Assembly: GCA_000697455.1 (NCBI GenBank)
Contig: JNET01028165.1
Coordinates: 1-34,236 of the forward strand
Source: Basidiobolus heterosporus B8920
Taxonomy: Eukaryota; Basidiobolomycota; Basidiobolomycetes; Basidiobolales; Basidiobolaceae
DNA length: 34,236 nt
Reading direction: 5' to 3'
The position numbers were made by a program, and so were the translations under genes. Positions 1 through 10,549 of this stretch are shown piece by piece; the first letter of the stretch is position 1, and every line of letters begins with the position of its first letter. Under the pieces are notes generated by a model. That model was not told the origin of the DNA. It saw only the letters and a list, made by a program, of their open reading frames with translations, and made no database searches.

Positions 1-2
1 TA

Positions 3-3000
3 CATAGCAAACTTGAGGGAATTGCGATGAATTTGGTGGGTTTTCAATCTTCTCTCACCGAAGATCAAAGAACCAATTTGTTTGTTGCCATATCTGGATA
101 CGAAGGACTAAACACTCTGGCCCAGAAGTCCAAGCCAATTGTAGTAGAGGAAAATCCGCAAAGCATCATTAGTGTTCCCACTTCAGAAGACGAAGTTACA
201 GAACTAGTGGATGTTGAATCTAAAGCAACCGACCCAGACCAACAAAGTAAACAGGAAGATGCTGATGAATTTATTGATTTGACCAGAGATAATGATGAAT
301 TTGGGGATCTTCCAGACGATGCTTTTGATACACTCTGGCATACGTTCGATGAATCCAATACTGTTACAATTAAGATATCTAGCGATGCGGCCAAACGTAA
401 GCCTGCAGGCTCTTCAGCTGCCACACCAGCTTCGGCACCTAGTAGTAAGCAACTTTACCCCGCTCTTAGCAAGAAGACGTCCAAACCTACATCAAAAACA
501 TCTCAACAAAGAAAGTCAAGTTCTATGCTGAAGCAGATGCGTTCTGAGTTCAAGAAAGACCGCTCTGTATTAGTAACAGCCAATGCCAAGAAAGCCAGTT
601 CTGAAATAAGAAAAGCAAATGAATCAACTCATACCGTCAAACGTGGCCCGGCTATGTCTAACATACCCCCAGCTGGCACAAGCCACCAACGTACAGCACA
701 CAAAGCACAAAATCCGAACCCAGAAAAAGCCGGGAAGGAAAGCGATAGTGATAGTTCAGATGATTCGGACTCTGGAGGTGGCCTTGCTGATATTGCCCAA
801 GATTACCACAAACCCTCGGAAATGCGAAAAGCTCAGCCTAGACGTGGTATAAAATTGATTGATCTGCCAAACTTACGAGCACATCCTTTGGAATTACGAA
901 GAGCTCGTATCGCTACAGAAAATCAAACCAAAGCTCGGCTTACTCCAGATTTATCGCATCTGCATAAATTCATTTTTGGTTGGAAATACAGCGATACTGG
1001 CGATTTGCCAACGAATATTTCCAGATCTGACATTCGGGCGGTGCCTAAAGTATTCGAATCCCCGGAGGAGTACACCGAAGTATTCGAACCCTTACTTTTG
1101 CTCGAGTGCTGGCAGCAACTTGTTCGAGCCAAGGAGGAGAACAACGATTCAGAGGCAGTTGATTGTACGGTAGTCAATCGTCTCATGGTCGATGGTTTCC
1201 ATGATATAACGCTCTCCATGGCATCATCTGATGCTCAAGGAATCAACGACAACGACCTGCTTCACATATTTCGCCAGAAACCCAGTGGCATCAGTGGCGC
1301 CAAGATTACCGATAAATCGTTTCTTTGTAAGGTTCAATCGAGCAATGTTGGGCGTGACATGACTCAAATCACCGTTAGGTCAGCATTTGGTCGAGAGAGC
1401 ACAGAAACGTTACTGGCAATAAATCCCAAGACATTATGGAAAGCTTCGAAACTATTCAGGTTAGTTGCCAAGATTTAATCAATCATTCACTTAATTAATC
1501 AATTGATATATACTAGTTTGACAACTATTCATCGTGAATACTCCGCGTTGCAGAGCATCAGCTATTATAATTTATGTGACGATATTTTACACGCCGAAAG
1601 TAGTTCACCACCCGCTTTGAGCGAAGATTCCGTTGAGAAGTGCATGAAAACGTACCTGGTTAACCAACCTCAAGCTGAAGCTATTATTCATGTATTGCGA
1701 CGAGAGGAAGGGTTCAGTTTGATTCAGGGGTTTGTGTATTTTCTTTTCTGGCGCGCTTACTAGCACTTGTATTAACTTGGATATTCGACTTTTAACCTAA
1801 ACCCTATAGTCCACCTGGAACAGGTAGCGTAACTAGTCAACCTTTCCTTGATGCATCGGCACCCTAACCTTTCTTTTGTTGATTGTAGGAAAAACAAAAA
1901 CCATCCTAGGCCTTATAGGAGCTATCCTGTCATCTAAAAATCAAGATAAATTAGAAACGCGAAGTGAAGAGCCCGTTGTCTCTAAGAAAGTGTTGGTTTG
2001 TGCACCTAGTAATGCTGCAGTCGATGAGTTGGTCAAACGTCTGAAGGATGGAATCCGGGATTCAACTGGATCTGCCTTCAAACCCAAAGTTGTTCGTATT
2101 GGTATCTTTGACAGCATAAATTCAAGTGCCAAGGAAATGTCACTTGAGCACTTGGTTGAGAAAGAAATGAACTCACCCGATTCAGAGTACAGTAAATCCA
2201 AAAAGGAACTCAACAACGCCAGTGGTCATGCAAGTGCCCTCAAGGAGGAAATGAGAGGAATCCTAAAAGAAAGAGATGAACTGAAAGATATGATGTCTCG
2301 ATCAACTGATGCCTTTGCCATTGCCGATATGGAGGCCAAGGTGAAGCAATTAAATTCCAAACGATGGAACTTGGCCAAACAGTTAGACGGTGAAAACGAT
2401 AAGAAGAGTACTAGTTATAGAGCTTTGGATATGGCTAAAAGAAAGATCCGTACGAAGATCTTAACTGAAGCGGATATTGTTTGTGCAACCCTCAGTGGTA
2501 GTGGCCACGAGCAATTAACAAGTCTTGCGGTTGATTTCGAGACGGTCATCATTGACGAGGCTGCACAGTCTATCGAGTTAAGCTCGTTGATTCCTCTCAA
2601 GTACGGCTGCAAACGATGTGTTTTGGTTGGAGGTTAGTCATTTTTAGCTTTTTGCGATATCGCAGCCATTTGAACTTTTATGTGTATAGATCCAAACCAG
2701 CTTCCCCCTACCGTGCTCTCGCAGGTAGCTGCTTCGTATAGTTATGAGCAAAGTTTGTTCGTAAGAATACAGAATCGCTGTCCCGATGCCGTTCATCTCT
2801 TAAGGTAGTTTTCAGATCTAATCACCTTTCTTGCGGTGTAGTATTAACACATAACCTAATTGAAATCAGTATTCAATACCGTATGCACCCAGATATCAGT
2901 GCATTTCCGAGTAAACTGTTTTATGGTTCTAAGCTCCGAGATGGGCCTAATCTTGCTCAAATCAAAACCCAGAAGTGGCATGAGAATCAAAATTTCTCTC

Positions 3001-4524
3001 CTTACAATTTCTTCAATGTTCATTCTGGTAGAGAGGAGATTGGCCGCGGAAAATCCCTGTTCAATTCAAAAGAAGCGGAAATCGCGGTTGCTCTGGTACA
3101 TCATCTTTGCAAAGCCTTTCCCACAATTAACGTAAGGATTTCTATGGTCAATTCACTCCATATGTATCTTATGACTTACCTTGAAAGCCATCTTAGTTTG
3201 CCAATCGGATTGGCATCATTACTCCTTATAAACAGCAGCTACGGGAACTTAGGCGGAAGTTCGAATCAGCCTTCGGGCAGACGATTACCCAGGTGATCGA
3301 TTTTAACACAGTTGTAGGTGCTTAATGCTTTCTCCATTGCCTGGATATATATTCACTTTGTAAATGGAATAGGATGGTTTCCAAGGGCAAGAGAAAGACA
3401 TCATTATCTTTTCCTGCGTAAGAGCTGGCAGTTGTAAGTGGCGATTTGATGCTTGTGAAAAGTTAGTGCATCCATTAACTGTCGTTATTTTAGCCAAGGG
3501 AATTGGTTTTTTGGCAGATATCAGAAGAATGAACGTAGGCCTCACGAGAGCACGCTACTCCCTCTTCATCCTCGGGAATTCCAAATCTCTTCTCGACAAT
3601 AAGTTTTGGCGACCTCTTATTGAAGATGCCAAGGAAAGGAAACGATTTGTAGATGTAATGCCATTTGCGATTGTATATATCAACGTCTCGAAACTAACAA
3701 ACTCTTTCGTATGATTTTTAGTGCGATCTACCTCTCTTTGGGAAGTCCGTGACTAGAAGAATTCCTTCTAATTTAATTACTCCAACAGAGGAAGAGTCAG
3801 TCGCGAAAGATGTAGTATTCTATACAAAAAACAATGAGATCGAACCTATAAAAGAAGTAAAAGCGATGTTTACATCCGCCGAAGAAGAGATCACGGAGAA
3901 ATCATCCGATCGTCAGAGTGATAGTGAAAATAGCCGCAAGTCCCCCTCTCCATCGGTCCCATCTAAATACCAAGGCATAGCTGGCATCAGAGTTAGGACG
4001 AAGGAGCGATCATCTTCAATTGAGAGTGACCGCGAAGGAACCAATGCTAAGAGACCAGTAAAATTCAGTTTACCACCAATACTAATTCTCACATCCGCTA
4101 ATCTTTTCATGTAATACAGCGAACTAACACTGACATCTCCTCAGGAGGAAAACCTCCACCACCGAAAAAGAGATCTACTGCTTTGTTTATTCCGTCCAAC
4201 AAACCCTCAGTTTCTAAAGTACATTACCTCTTCATTGCCTCTTCGTTTGCTTGTAATCGACTTTAATTAACCTTTGATGGCATAGAAACCGTTCCGCAAA
4301 GAGCCAGTGGATGAAAGTAGTCTGACAGTTAAGGAAAGATTAGCTCGATCACAGGTAATTATTCCTATATTTTAGACACAAAGATTGGACCTAATTTCCT
4401 CGATCTTATCACCCAGTTCCGACCACAAGTGTCAAACTTGAACACCCTTCAAAGGAAAGGTCGCCCTAAATCTGAACATTCCGAGAATGTTCTTGATAAT
4501 GTTCTTGACATGATCAAGAAGTGA
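3..4524 (+). CDS. SEN1: Sen1-type superfamily 1 RNA/DNA helicase, 5' partial
   Basis: Sen1/senataxin helicases unwind RNA and RNA:DNA hybrids and help terminate RNA polymerase II transcription. Exons by eye: (3)27-1459, 1517-1729, 1810-1823, 1889-2632, 2690-2804, 2870-3131, 3197-3313, 3373-3433, 3494-3654, 3722-4067, 4145-4218, 4286-4354, 4417-4524, in frame throughout. From the first visible Met (27) this gives 1238 residues: an acidic, Ser-rich low-complexity region to about 280, then the helicase with GPPGTGKT (549-556), DEAAQ (776-780), GDPNQLPPT (801-809), YRMHP (843-847) and VGLTRAR (1001-1007). A charged coiled insertion lies between P-loop and DEAAQ, as in Upf1-like enzymes. The C-terminal tail is basic and disordered and spans the last four exons. 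The frame stays open to the left edge and Sen1 proteins are usually near 2000 residues, so the N-terminal helical domain is probably cut off. It converges on VPS20. Confidence 0.93.
1810..1823 (+). other. 14-nt microexon encoding the SEN1 P-loop core
   Basis: The exon before ends ...CAGGG at 1729 (donor GTTTGT) and the next one begins GAAAAAC at 1889 (acceptor TTGTAG). Between them the segment TCCACCTGGAACAG is flanked by TATAG upstream and GTAGCG downstream. Joining the three pieces is the only reading I found that restores GPPGTGKT. The 5' intron is 80 nt and the 3' intron 65 nt. Exon size 14 nt means skipping shifts the frame and destroys the Walker A motif. Confidence 0.85.
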
Positions 4525-4942
4525 TCGATCTATCTCGATTTAAGCGGGGCGTTCACTTCCCTGCCTCAAAGCATGCCAATTTCATGATCTGCATCAATTG
4601 TTAAATATAGAATTTTCCCATTTCATAATGAGGTACTAAAGGTTTTGGGTGTCTTCGAAAACCTTCATACCAAACTGGATGGTAAATGGTGACTTTAATT
4701 TTTCCCGTAAATACATATAATCACTACATGTCTAAGATAAAGTTAAAAGACTAGTAAATTTGTGGAAACCTTGAATGCGAAACTCGGAGCTGATTCGATC
4801 GGATAATAAGCATTTAAAGAACAATAGATGTTCAATGAACAAGTTGGACACCCAGAGCTCCTTCTAAATAAATGTTATATATGCCAGTATATATAAGAAC
4901 ATTTATAATATAATCGGTTTGATTGAGGTTGAATAACTCGAC
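4525..4942. other. Intergenic, convergent 3' ends of SEN1 and VPS20
   Basis: 418 bp between two converging genes. It is AT-rich, with runs such as TATATAAG near 4890-4900. I see no ORF or RNA gene; it probably holds both 3' untranslated regions and polyadenylation signals. Confidence 0.5.
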
Positions 4943-5927
4943 TCAAGCTGCGAGCATAGGCTCAGCTTTCCTAGGAGTTTTGACCCTGACGGGCATCTCT
5001 TCCTCTTCCTCCTGCTCCTCCTCCTCCTCCTCTTCCACTTCTAGTCAAATACAGTTAACAAATGTTATGTCGCAATGAATGTAATGTAATGTACCTTCAA
5101 CGGGTTGTTGCTCAGGTAGTTTAGATTCGGGAACTTTAGGCAAAGCATCCATTCTTTCTTCGATCTATTAAGTTACACAAGTCAGCGATCCAAGCTATTC
5201 AATCCGTATGGTGCTATCTAAATACCTCTTGCTTTTCAATTTCATCAAGCTGGCGTAGAATGTCTTCCTCATCCTCTTCAGTAATCTTTCCGCTCAATAA
5301 TTCCTCGATTTCCTAGGAAGCCGCACATTAGCCGATTACCTTATGAGTAAAAAAAATAGGAAATGCCACCAACATTCTGATATGCAATAGCGTCAGCAGT
5401 CTCATCCATAAGCTTTTCAACTGCATCTATGGACATTTCTTGGTGGATCTCTTTGAGTACTTCATTACCAGAACTCAAACCAGCCAAAACTTCTTTTTCG
5501 ACCAAAGCAAATTCGATGGAATTGACCTAGCAAACAATGAGGAAATTAGTACGGGATGAACATCCACTACTGCTATCTTGAGTCTGTTAGAACCAACCAG
5601 CTCTTCGAGATTAAGTAACTGTCCATCTGTTTTCTCTAGCAGCTGCTCTTGATATTTCTTCTTTTTAAGCGCCAGCAAAGCGCGCCGTTTATTTCCAATC
5701 TGTAGCTGTTGCTTTGCGATTTCCACCTCTCGATCCAGAACAGTTTGAATCTTAGAGAGAAGAGGATGTACAGATTAATAAATAATTTATAGAAGAATCC
5801 CTCTTTATAGTATGGTGCCCACTTTTTTCTGATAGAGCTTCAACTTGTCCCGTTGAACTTTGAGGTCCAAAATAGCTCGATCTTGACTAGTGATTTTTCG
5901 TTTCTGCTTTCCTTGAGAATTTCCCAT
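4943..5927 (-). CDS. VPS20: ESCRT-III subunit Vps20/CHMP6
   Basis: Vps20/CHMP6 is the ESCRT-III subunit that links ESCRT-II to Snf7 polymer formation at endosomes during multivesicular body sorting. Six exons (reverse order): 5823-5927, 5598-5750, 5374-5526, 5226-5312, 5095-5164, 4943-5040; 221 residues, close to the 201 of human CHMP6. The N-terminus MGNSQGKQKR has Gly2 and suits N-myristoylation, as known for this subunit. The core TSQDRAILDLKVQRDKLK, KKKKYQEQLLEKT and MSIDAVEKLMDETADAI regions match the CHMP6 helices. An unusual Glu-run follows (trinucleotide-like DNA at about 5000-5037), then a short basic tail (VRVKTPRKAE). VPS20 is divergent from the SPX gene. Confidence 0.95.
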
Positions 5928-6532
5928 TTCGAAAAAGTCAACCAAGAGATAACGTTCAATATAGCGTGTAGAGGAAATGCAGTACTTGGGAGTTGAATAA
6001 ACTTCAATGTAATATATGCAATTATTCGCATTTAATATATCGGGGAATTCCCACTCTTAAATTTTATGAATTCTAGTGACCCTAAAATATACAAATCCCT
6101 AGGCTCCCGATTATGCTACATATCGGATTGATAGAAATGTCCGTAAATTAAGTCAAGTTTCTCGATTGAATCACACAATAAAAATATACAGAATAGTTAA
6201 CTGCACGCACATCATTGCATGTTCATTTACAATGTATAGTGTTGGATTGGGTTAATATTAGCACTCTTTTGGGAAATTTCGAACCAATAGCTTTGGAATC
6301 AGATAAATTAGTATTCCTATCATCTGGACTGCTGGATGGGTTTGTGACGGGCTAAGTAAAAGACAATAAAAGATTGGTTAGTTAGTATTACGAGGCTATC
6401 TACCCGTACGCATCAAGTACGCATCAACCATCAGATAATTGGGATAGTTGAAAGATAGGAAGAGCTCCCGTATATAACCCATTTTTCCAACAAAACTACC
6501 TCACTAACTTTTACAAAAAGTCTTGAGCCATC
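5928..6532. promoter_or_regulatory. Divergent promoter region VPS20 / SPX gene
   Basis: 605 bp between two divergently transcribed genes, AT-rich, no convincing ORF. A TATATAA box at 6471-6477 lies 62 nt before the SPX-gene start. I saw no CACGTG (Pho4-type) site here, although the downstream gene carries a phosphate-sensing domain. Confidence 0.6.
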
Positions 6533-8707
6533 ATGAAATTTGCTAAACAACTTGCTCTACGCTCTATTCCTACTTGGGCTATCTATTACATTGACTACAA
6601 ACAATTGAAGAAATTCATTAAGGATTCTGAGATCACATATGAAGGTATGGGTTTCCGGCTTTTGTGTATGCCGTTCACTATTACTATAGGCGCTTAACTA
6701 CATCCCTATCTTATCTTTATCAAGAGAGCGGAAAAGATCGAGCTGCGTTAGACAAGATAACTCACGACTTCAAGGCACTTATCAATATCGAACTAGACAA
6801 AGTGGAGGAAAGGTATCAAAGCATGGAGAAGAGTTCGAGTGAAAAAATTGGTCATCTAAAGTCAAAGGTGAGCCAGGTAACTTGCCAGTTTTTCATTTTA
6901 CCTGCTAACAACTATGTCATACCAGTGGAGTCCAGACCTTTCTCCCGAGGATCAAGAAAAATGGTTTGTCGTATCTCCTCAAGTTCTTTTTAGTGCAGCT
7001 TCTAATTGACAACCGAAGGAAAACTGACTTTACAAAGCTTCTGCGAACTCTTGAGTATCTGTCGGGTAGATGGTGTTTGCTGATTTCCCCATATTTTTCA
7101 ATAATTGAATTTTTCATATTAGAATTTACGCAAACAAATATTGTTGGATTTCAGAAGATCTTGAAGAAGTTTGATAAGCATTTTGATGTAACTTGGGGGA
7201 AAGAGTTTTGGCCAGAAATCACTACCAAGAAGTTTGCCAACTCCGAAAAGGAGGAAAACTTGTTGCACGAGGCTAGACAGGTATGAAGTTTCTGAGTCAT
7301 GAAATCTTGAAAGTCAGGGCTTTATGTTGCCCATCTATGCAGGTTTGGCGAAAGAGAGTCCCTGTAGCTCCACTGGAGCCTAAAAGAAGCCTTGATGTGG
7401 TTAATTCAGAAATTCCTACTGTCTCTGCTCTGGACCTCCAATCGCTTCCGAGTGGTCAAGTGCACCGCTTCTGGGTGGCGCTTTCCGAGGATGGCCTAAA
7501 CCTCCCTATTAAAGTTCCAGTCATTATAGCGAAGGTACAGTCTAGCTATCTCCTCTCTGCATGATGACCTAATATTATTTGATTAGGGAGTCAAGCCTGG
7601 ACCTACCTTGGGAATCACTGCTGCGCTTCATGGAAACGAATTGAACGGTATTCCATTGATCCACAGGCTATTCCGTGAACTTGAGTGCGATGCATTGCAT
7701 GGAATTGTGGTAGCTGTACCTGTGGCAAATGCCCCGGGGTACTTGAGAAGTCAGAGGACCTACAGCGATGGGACGGACCTCAATAGGCTGATGCCAGGGT
7801 ATCTATATTCTGCCTCTTTACATATAGGATATTTCATGTCTTCTGACTTGAATGGTTTCTTGACTTAGAAAGAAGAATGGCTCTACCTCCCAAGTGTATG
7901 CGTACAACCTGATGGAGCGAGTTGTATCCCACTTCGACTACCTACTAGATTTGCATACAGCGAGCAAGGGCCGAGTGAATTCACTCTATGTCCGTGCTAA
8001 TATGACTGACATCAACACCCAACGGATGGCGACTCTTCAGAATCCTCAGGTCTGTGTGGCACCCAATCAAACTTAAACCAACAATAATTACTTACATTGG
8101 TCAATCTAAGATCATTGTCCATAACACAAGCCCTGACGGCTCACTTCGTGGGGCAGCAATGGAGAGAGGAATCCCAGCTATTACAGGTTAGCCTCCTTAA
8201 CTATATAAAGTTTAGTACCCCTTTAGAGCTTACGTACATGTCAGTTGAAATCGGAGACCCATCACGCTTCCAAAAGCGATTCGTCAAGAATGCGTTGTTG
8301 GGGGTCACCAATATCATATCGCATCTCCAGATGGTAGAAGACGAGCCCGATCACCCAGAATACGATCCTGTGGTGTGCTCGAAAAGTGTTAGTTACTCAT
8401 CACTCATAACTTTGCTTACAGATCCTAACTTAATCTATACTGTGCCCTCGCCTAGTACTGGATCTTTGCCCCGTCTGGAGGAATTCTGTCTGTGCTTCCA
8501 GATGTCAACACTTGGGTCAAGAGGAACGAGCCAATTGCCTACCTCCATAATATTTTCGGCGATTTGGAGGCTACTTATTACGCACCAGAGGATGGGATCG
8601 TAATAGGAAAGAATGTCGATCCTGTGTGCCAATCTGGTAATCGGATCTTACATTTGGGCGTGGTCGATAGCACCTTCCCCGAATACGTAAACGATGGACA
8701 TTTATGA
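6533..8707 (+). CDS. SPX domain fused to AstE/AspA-type zinc acylase/desuccinylase
   Basis: Eleven exons: 6533-6644, 6725-6867, 6926-6963, 7019-7065, 7123-7280, 7343-7534, 7587-7798, 7869-8049, 8111-8186, 8245-8387, 8456-8707; 517 residues. Residues 1 to about 160 form an SPX domain: MKFAKQL start, YYIDYKQLKKFIK helix, IELDKVEERY, and GFQKILKKFDKH, with the Tyr/Lys and Lys-Lys positions that bind inositol pyrophosphates in characterised SPX domains. Residues about 190-517 are an AstE/AspA (M14-like) hydrolase: zinc ligands H245 and E248 in HGNE, H330 in DLHTA, DLNR with R297, and candidate catalytic E388 in TVEIGD, then a C-terminal beta domain. The family hydrolyses N-acyl amino acids such as N-succinylglutamate or N-acetylaspartate; the substrate here is unknown. 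Donor 6868 could instead be 6877, adding three residues. Phosphate-status control of the hydrolase is inference. Confidence 0.88.
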
Positions 8708-8905
8708 AGCTTTGATTTGTAATGTCTATATATTTATTGGTTAGTGGTTAGTGATCTCTGTTGAAACCCTTCACATAAAATTGGTGTATTGGAATGGACG
8801 TGATAGGAAGCGTAGTAATGAGTAGTGGTTACAATGTTGATTATTATATATATGTTAATACATATACTTTTATTATGTCTACCTAAAGGGTAACCCACGA
8901 GCGAT

Positions 8906-8911
8906 TATATA
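8906..8911 (+). promoter_or_regulatory. TATA-like box
   Basis: TATATA lies 54 nt upstream of the ATG of the 82-codon ORF at 8960 and 326 nt upstream of the DPH3 ATG. Other TATA boxes in this window lie 45-111 nt before their start codons, so this spacing fits the small ORF better than DPH3. Confidence 0.4.
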
Positions 8912-8959
8912 CTACCGCTGCCATCCACAGCACCAACACCAAATAGGCCTTGATTTTCA

Positions 8960-9208
8960 ATGAATATAACAAACCCTCCTCATAGTGCGAATAGACGGTC
9001 ACAATCCAATCACGTGATTGGTTCTTGGGTTTTTTTATCGACTACCGCAGCTGTAGTGCTTTCTCTTTTTTCGTATCTGTCCTTTTTTAAGCAGGATAGG
9101 GAAAGTTTTCGTTTGATTTACACAGAGCCAGCTTGTCTTGGTAACATACTTGAGTCACTGTGGAACGAAAACCTCTTAGATCGGAAAGCATCACACCAGT
9201 CTCTTTAG
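8960..9208 (+). CDS. Possible 82-residue membrane protein or long upstream ORF of DPH3
   Basis: I do not recognise this protein. It has a polar, Arg/Asn/Ser-rich N-terminus, one hydrophobic stretch at about residues 19-47 (IGSWVFLSTTAAVVLSLF part) that could span a membrane, and a charged C-terminus. Its stop codon is only 23 nt before the DPH3 ATG. A TATA-like box 54 nt upstream favours transcription through it. The 16-bp CCAAT/E-box palindrome inside it instead favours a promoter role for the same DNA. It may be a small gene, an upstream ORF, or chance. Conservation would decide. Confidence 0.3.
   Translation: MNITNPPHSANRRSQSNHVIGSWVFLSTTAAVVLSLFSYLSFFKQDRESFRLIYTEPACLGNILESLWNENLLDRKASHQSL
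9006..9021. promoter_or_regulatory. Perfect 16-bp palindrome CCAAT-CACGTG-ATTGG
   Basis: CCAATCACGTGATTGG reads the same on both strands. It combines a CACGTG E-box (bHLH factors, for example Cbf1/Pho4 types) with a CCAAT box (HAP/CBC complex) on each strand. It ends 210 bp upstream of the DPH3 start codon, which suits an upstream activating site. Function is inferred from the motifs only. Confidence 0.5.
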
Positions 9209-9231
9209 GATATTTCTGATAGTTACAAACA

Positions 9232-9525
9232 ATGACCTCTTTTTACGATGAAGTAGAGATCGAAGATTTGGAATTCGACGAAGAAAACGAAATTTATCAT
9301 TATCCTTGTCCTTGTGGGGATCGTTTCGAGATCACTCTAGAGGAACTGTACGATGGCGAAGAGATTGCTCGTTGTCCAAGTTGTTCCTTAATCATCCGAG
9401 TCATTTATGATCCGGTATTTTTTCTTTCTCCTCTCGACTATATTCAATCAGCTATAAACTAAACTAAATTCACTTATTAGGACGAATTTCAGCGGGATGA
9501 TGAAGAAAGTACAGTCCAGCTGTAA
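9232..9525 (+). CDS. DPH3: Diphthamide biosynthesis protein 3 (CSL zinc-finger)
   Basis: Dph3/Kti11 is the small iron/zinc-binding electron carrier that reduces the Dph1-Dph2 radical enzyme in the first step of diphthamide synthesis on eEF2; it also serves the Elongator tRNA-modification pathway. Two exons, 9232-9414 and 9481-9525, give 75 residues, a typical length. The CSL zinc finger is intact: C26 and C28 (CPCG), then C48 and C51 (CPSC), with the family motif [18 protein letters not shown] and an acidic N-terminus. The last exon codes [14 protein letters not shown] and stop. The start is fixed by the conserved [16 protein letters not shown] beginning. Confidence 0.96.
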
Positions 9526-10549
9526 ACTGCTCCTCTACGATATCTTCACCCTTCCTCGCATTACTGATTCCTCAGCATAACAGCTCGCAAACCCATCTTC
9601 GTACATTATTTAGAACTGCTCAACATATCGACAAATGAATATTGAATATATATTTGTCTAGCTAAACTCACTGGCCAAATAAATGCCTTCTTACCTATGA
9701 TGATATTTCGTGTACTTCATACTGGTGTAATGGATACAGTAGTGTGAAAGATAAACGGATAATAGAGCACTACTTTTGATCCATATTTTGATAAAAACTG
9801 GTCAACATTGATTTTGAGCTAGCGAGTTGAGCATGTGAAGATAATCTCTACTAAACACCAGGTTTGACACAAAGTGTTTACATCAATCATCCGTGGAATA
9901 ATAACGTAGTTGATTAAACCGTGTTACCACACAACGGAGATATTGGAGCTCATTCCCAAGCTGGACCAATAAAGGTCTGTGATACTTGGCTTACAAAATG
10001 GACTTGATAGAACCTTCACCGTAGCACAATTTTGGCTGAACAAGTGTCGAATAGGTAATGAACAACAAAAATCAATCTTCAGCCATTGAAGCAGCTGGAA
10101 GACTTGGTTCAAGTAAATTCACCACCCGGTGAGCTCAATCATTCAACATACTTTACTCGAATACCGATTAAAGCGAATCCAGAGCGTTACCTCATTCGGT
10201 TCCACTTCCTTGTTTATGTTAGTCAAATACCCGTTTTTGCCAGAAAAATGACGACGTCTTTGATAAATACTTTTTAGGACAATTCTTCGTTGAGGTCAGA
10301 GTACAATTGAGTACAGCATTCCCACTATTTCCCTTCTGTTTTCTCTACCTATTTTAGTAAGACTTGACAATAAGAACAGCAAGACGGAGCCTCATCACCA
10401 CGAGATAAATTTGGTGTTTGTTGTTCGTTTGCCACTGTATCCAATCTATCTCTTTCAGTCAGAAGGCTCCTCCTCTCTACCTTCCACCTTTCGTATACAT
10501 TTTGATCTGTTTATTTCTTGATAGATTATATTCATTAGTATTCCAAGCC
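9526..10549. other. Intergenic region before the septin gene
   Basis: About 1 kb with no gene I can support. The 63-codon ORF at 10086-10277 has no recognisable features. The distal part should hold the septin-gene promoter and leader; no clear TATA box was seen. Confidence 0.5.

Noticed and set aside
65-424. Minus-strand ORF of 119 codons within SEN1
   Set aside because: Shadow of the Ser/Glu-rich SEN1 coding strand.
6926-7018. Continuous SPX-gene reading through 6966-7065 without an intron
   Set aside because: That frame adds a hydrophobic stretch foreign to SPX. The model with exon 6926-6963 and intron 6964-7018 (donor GTTTGT, CTAATTGAC branch-like site, acceptor GAAG) keeps the frame and gives a natural SPX linker.
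10086-10277. 63-codon ORF upstream of the septin gene
   Set aside because: No recognisable features, promoter or splice partners; likely chance.
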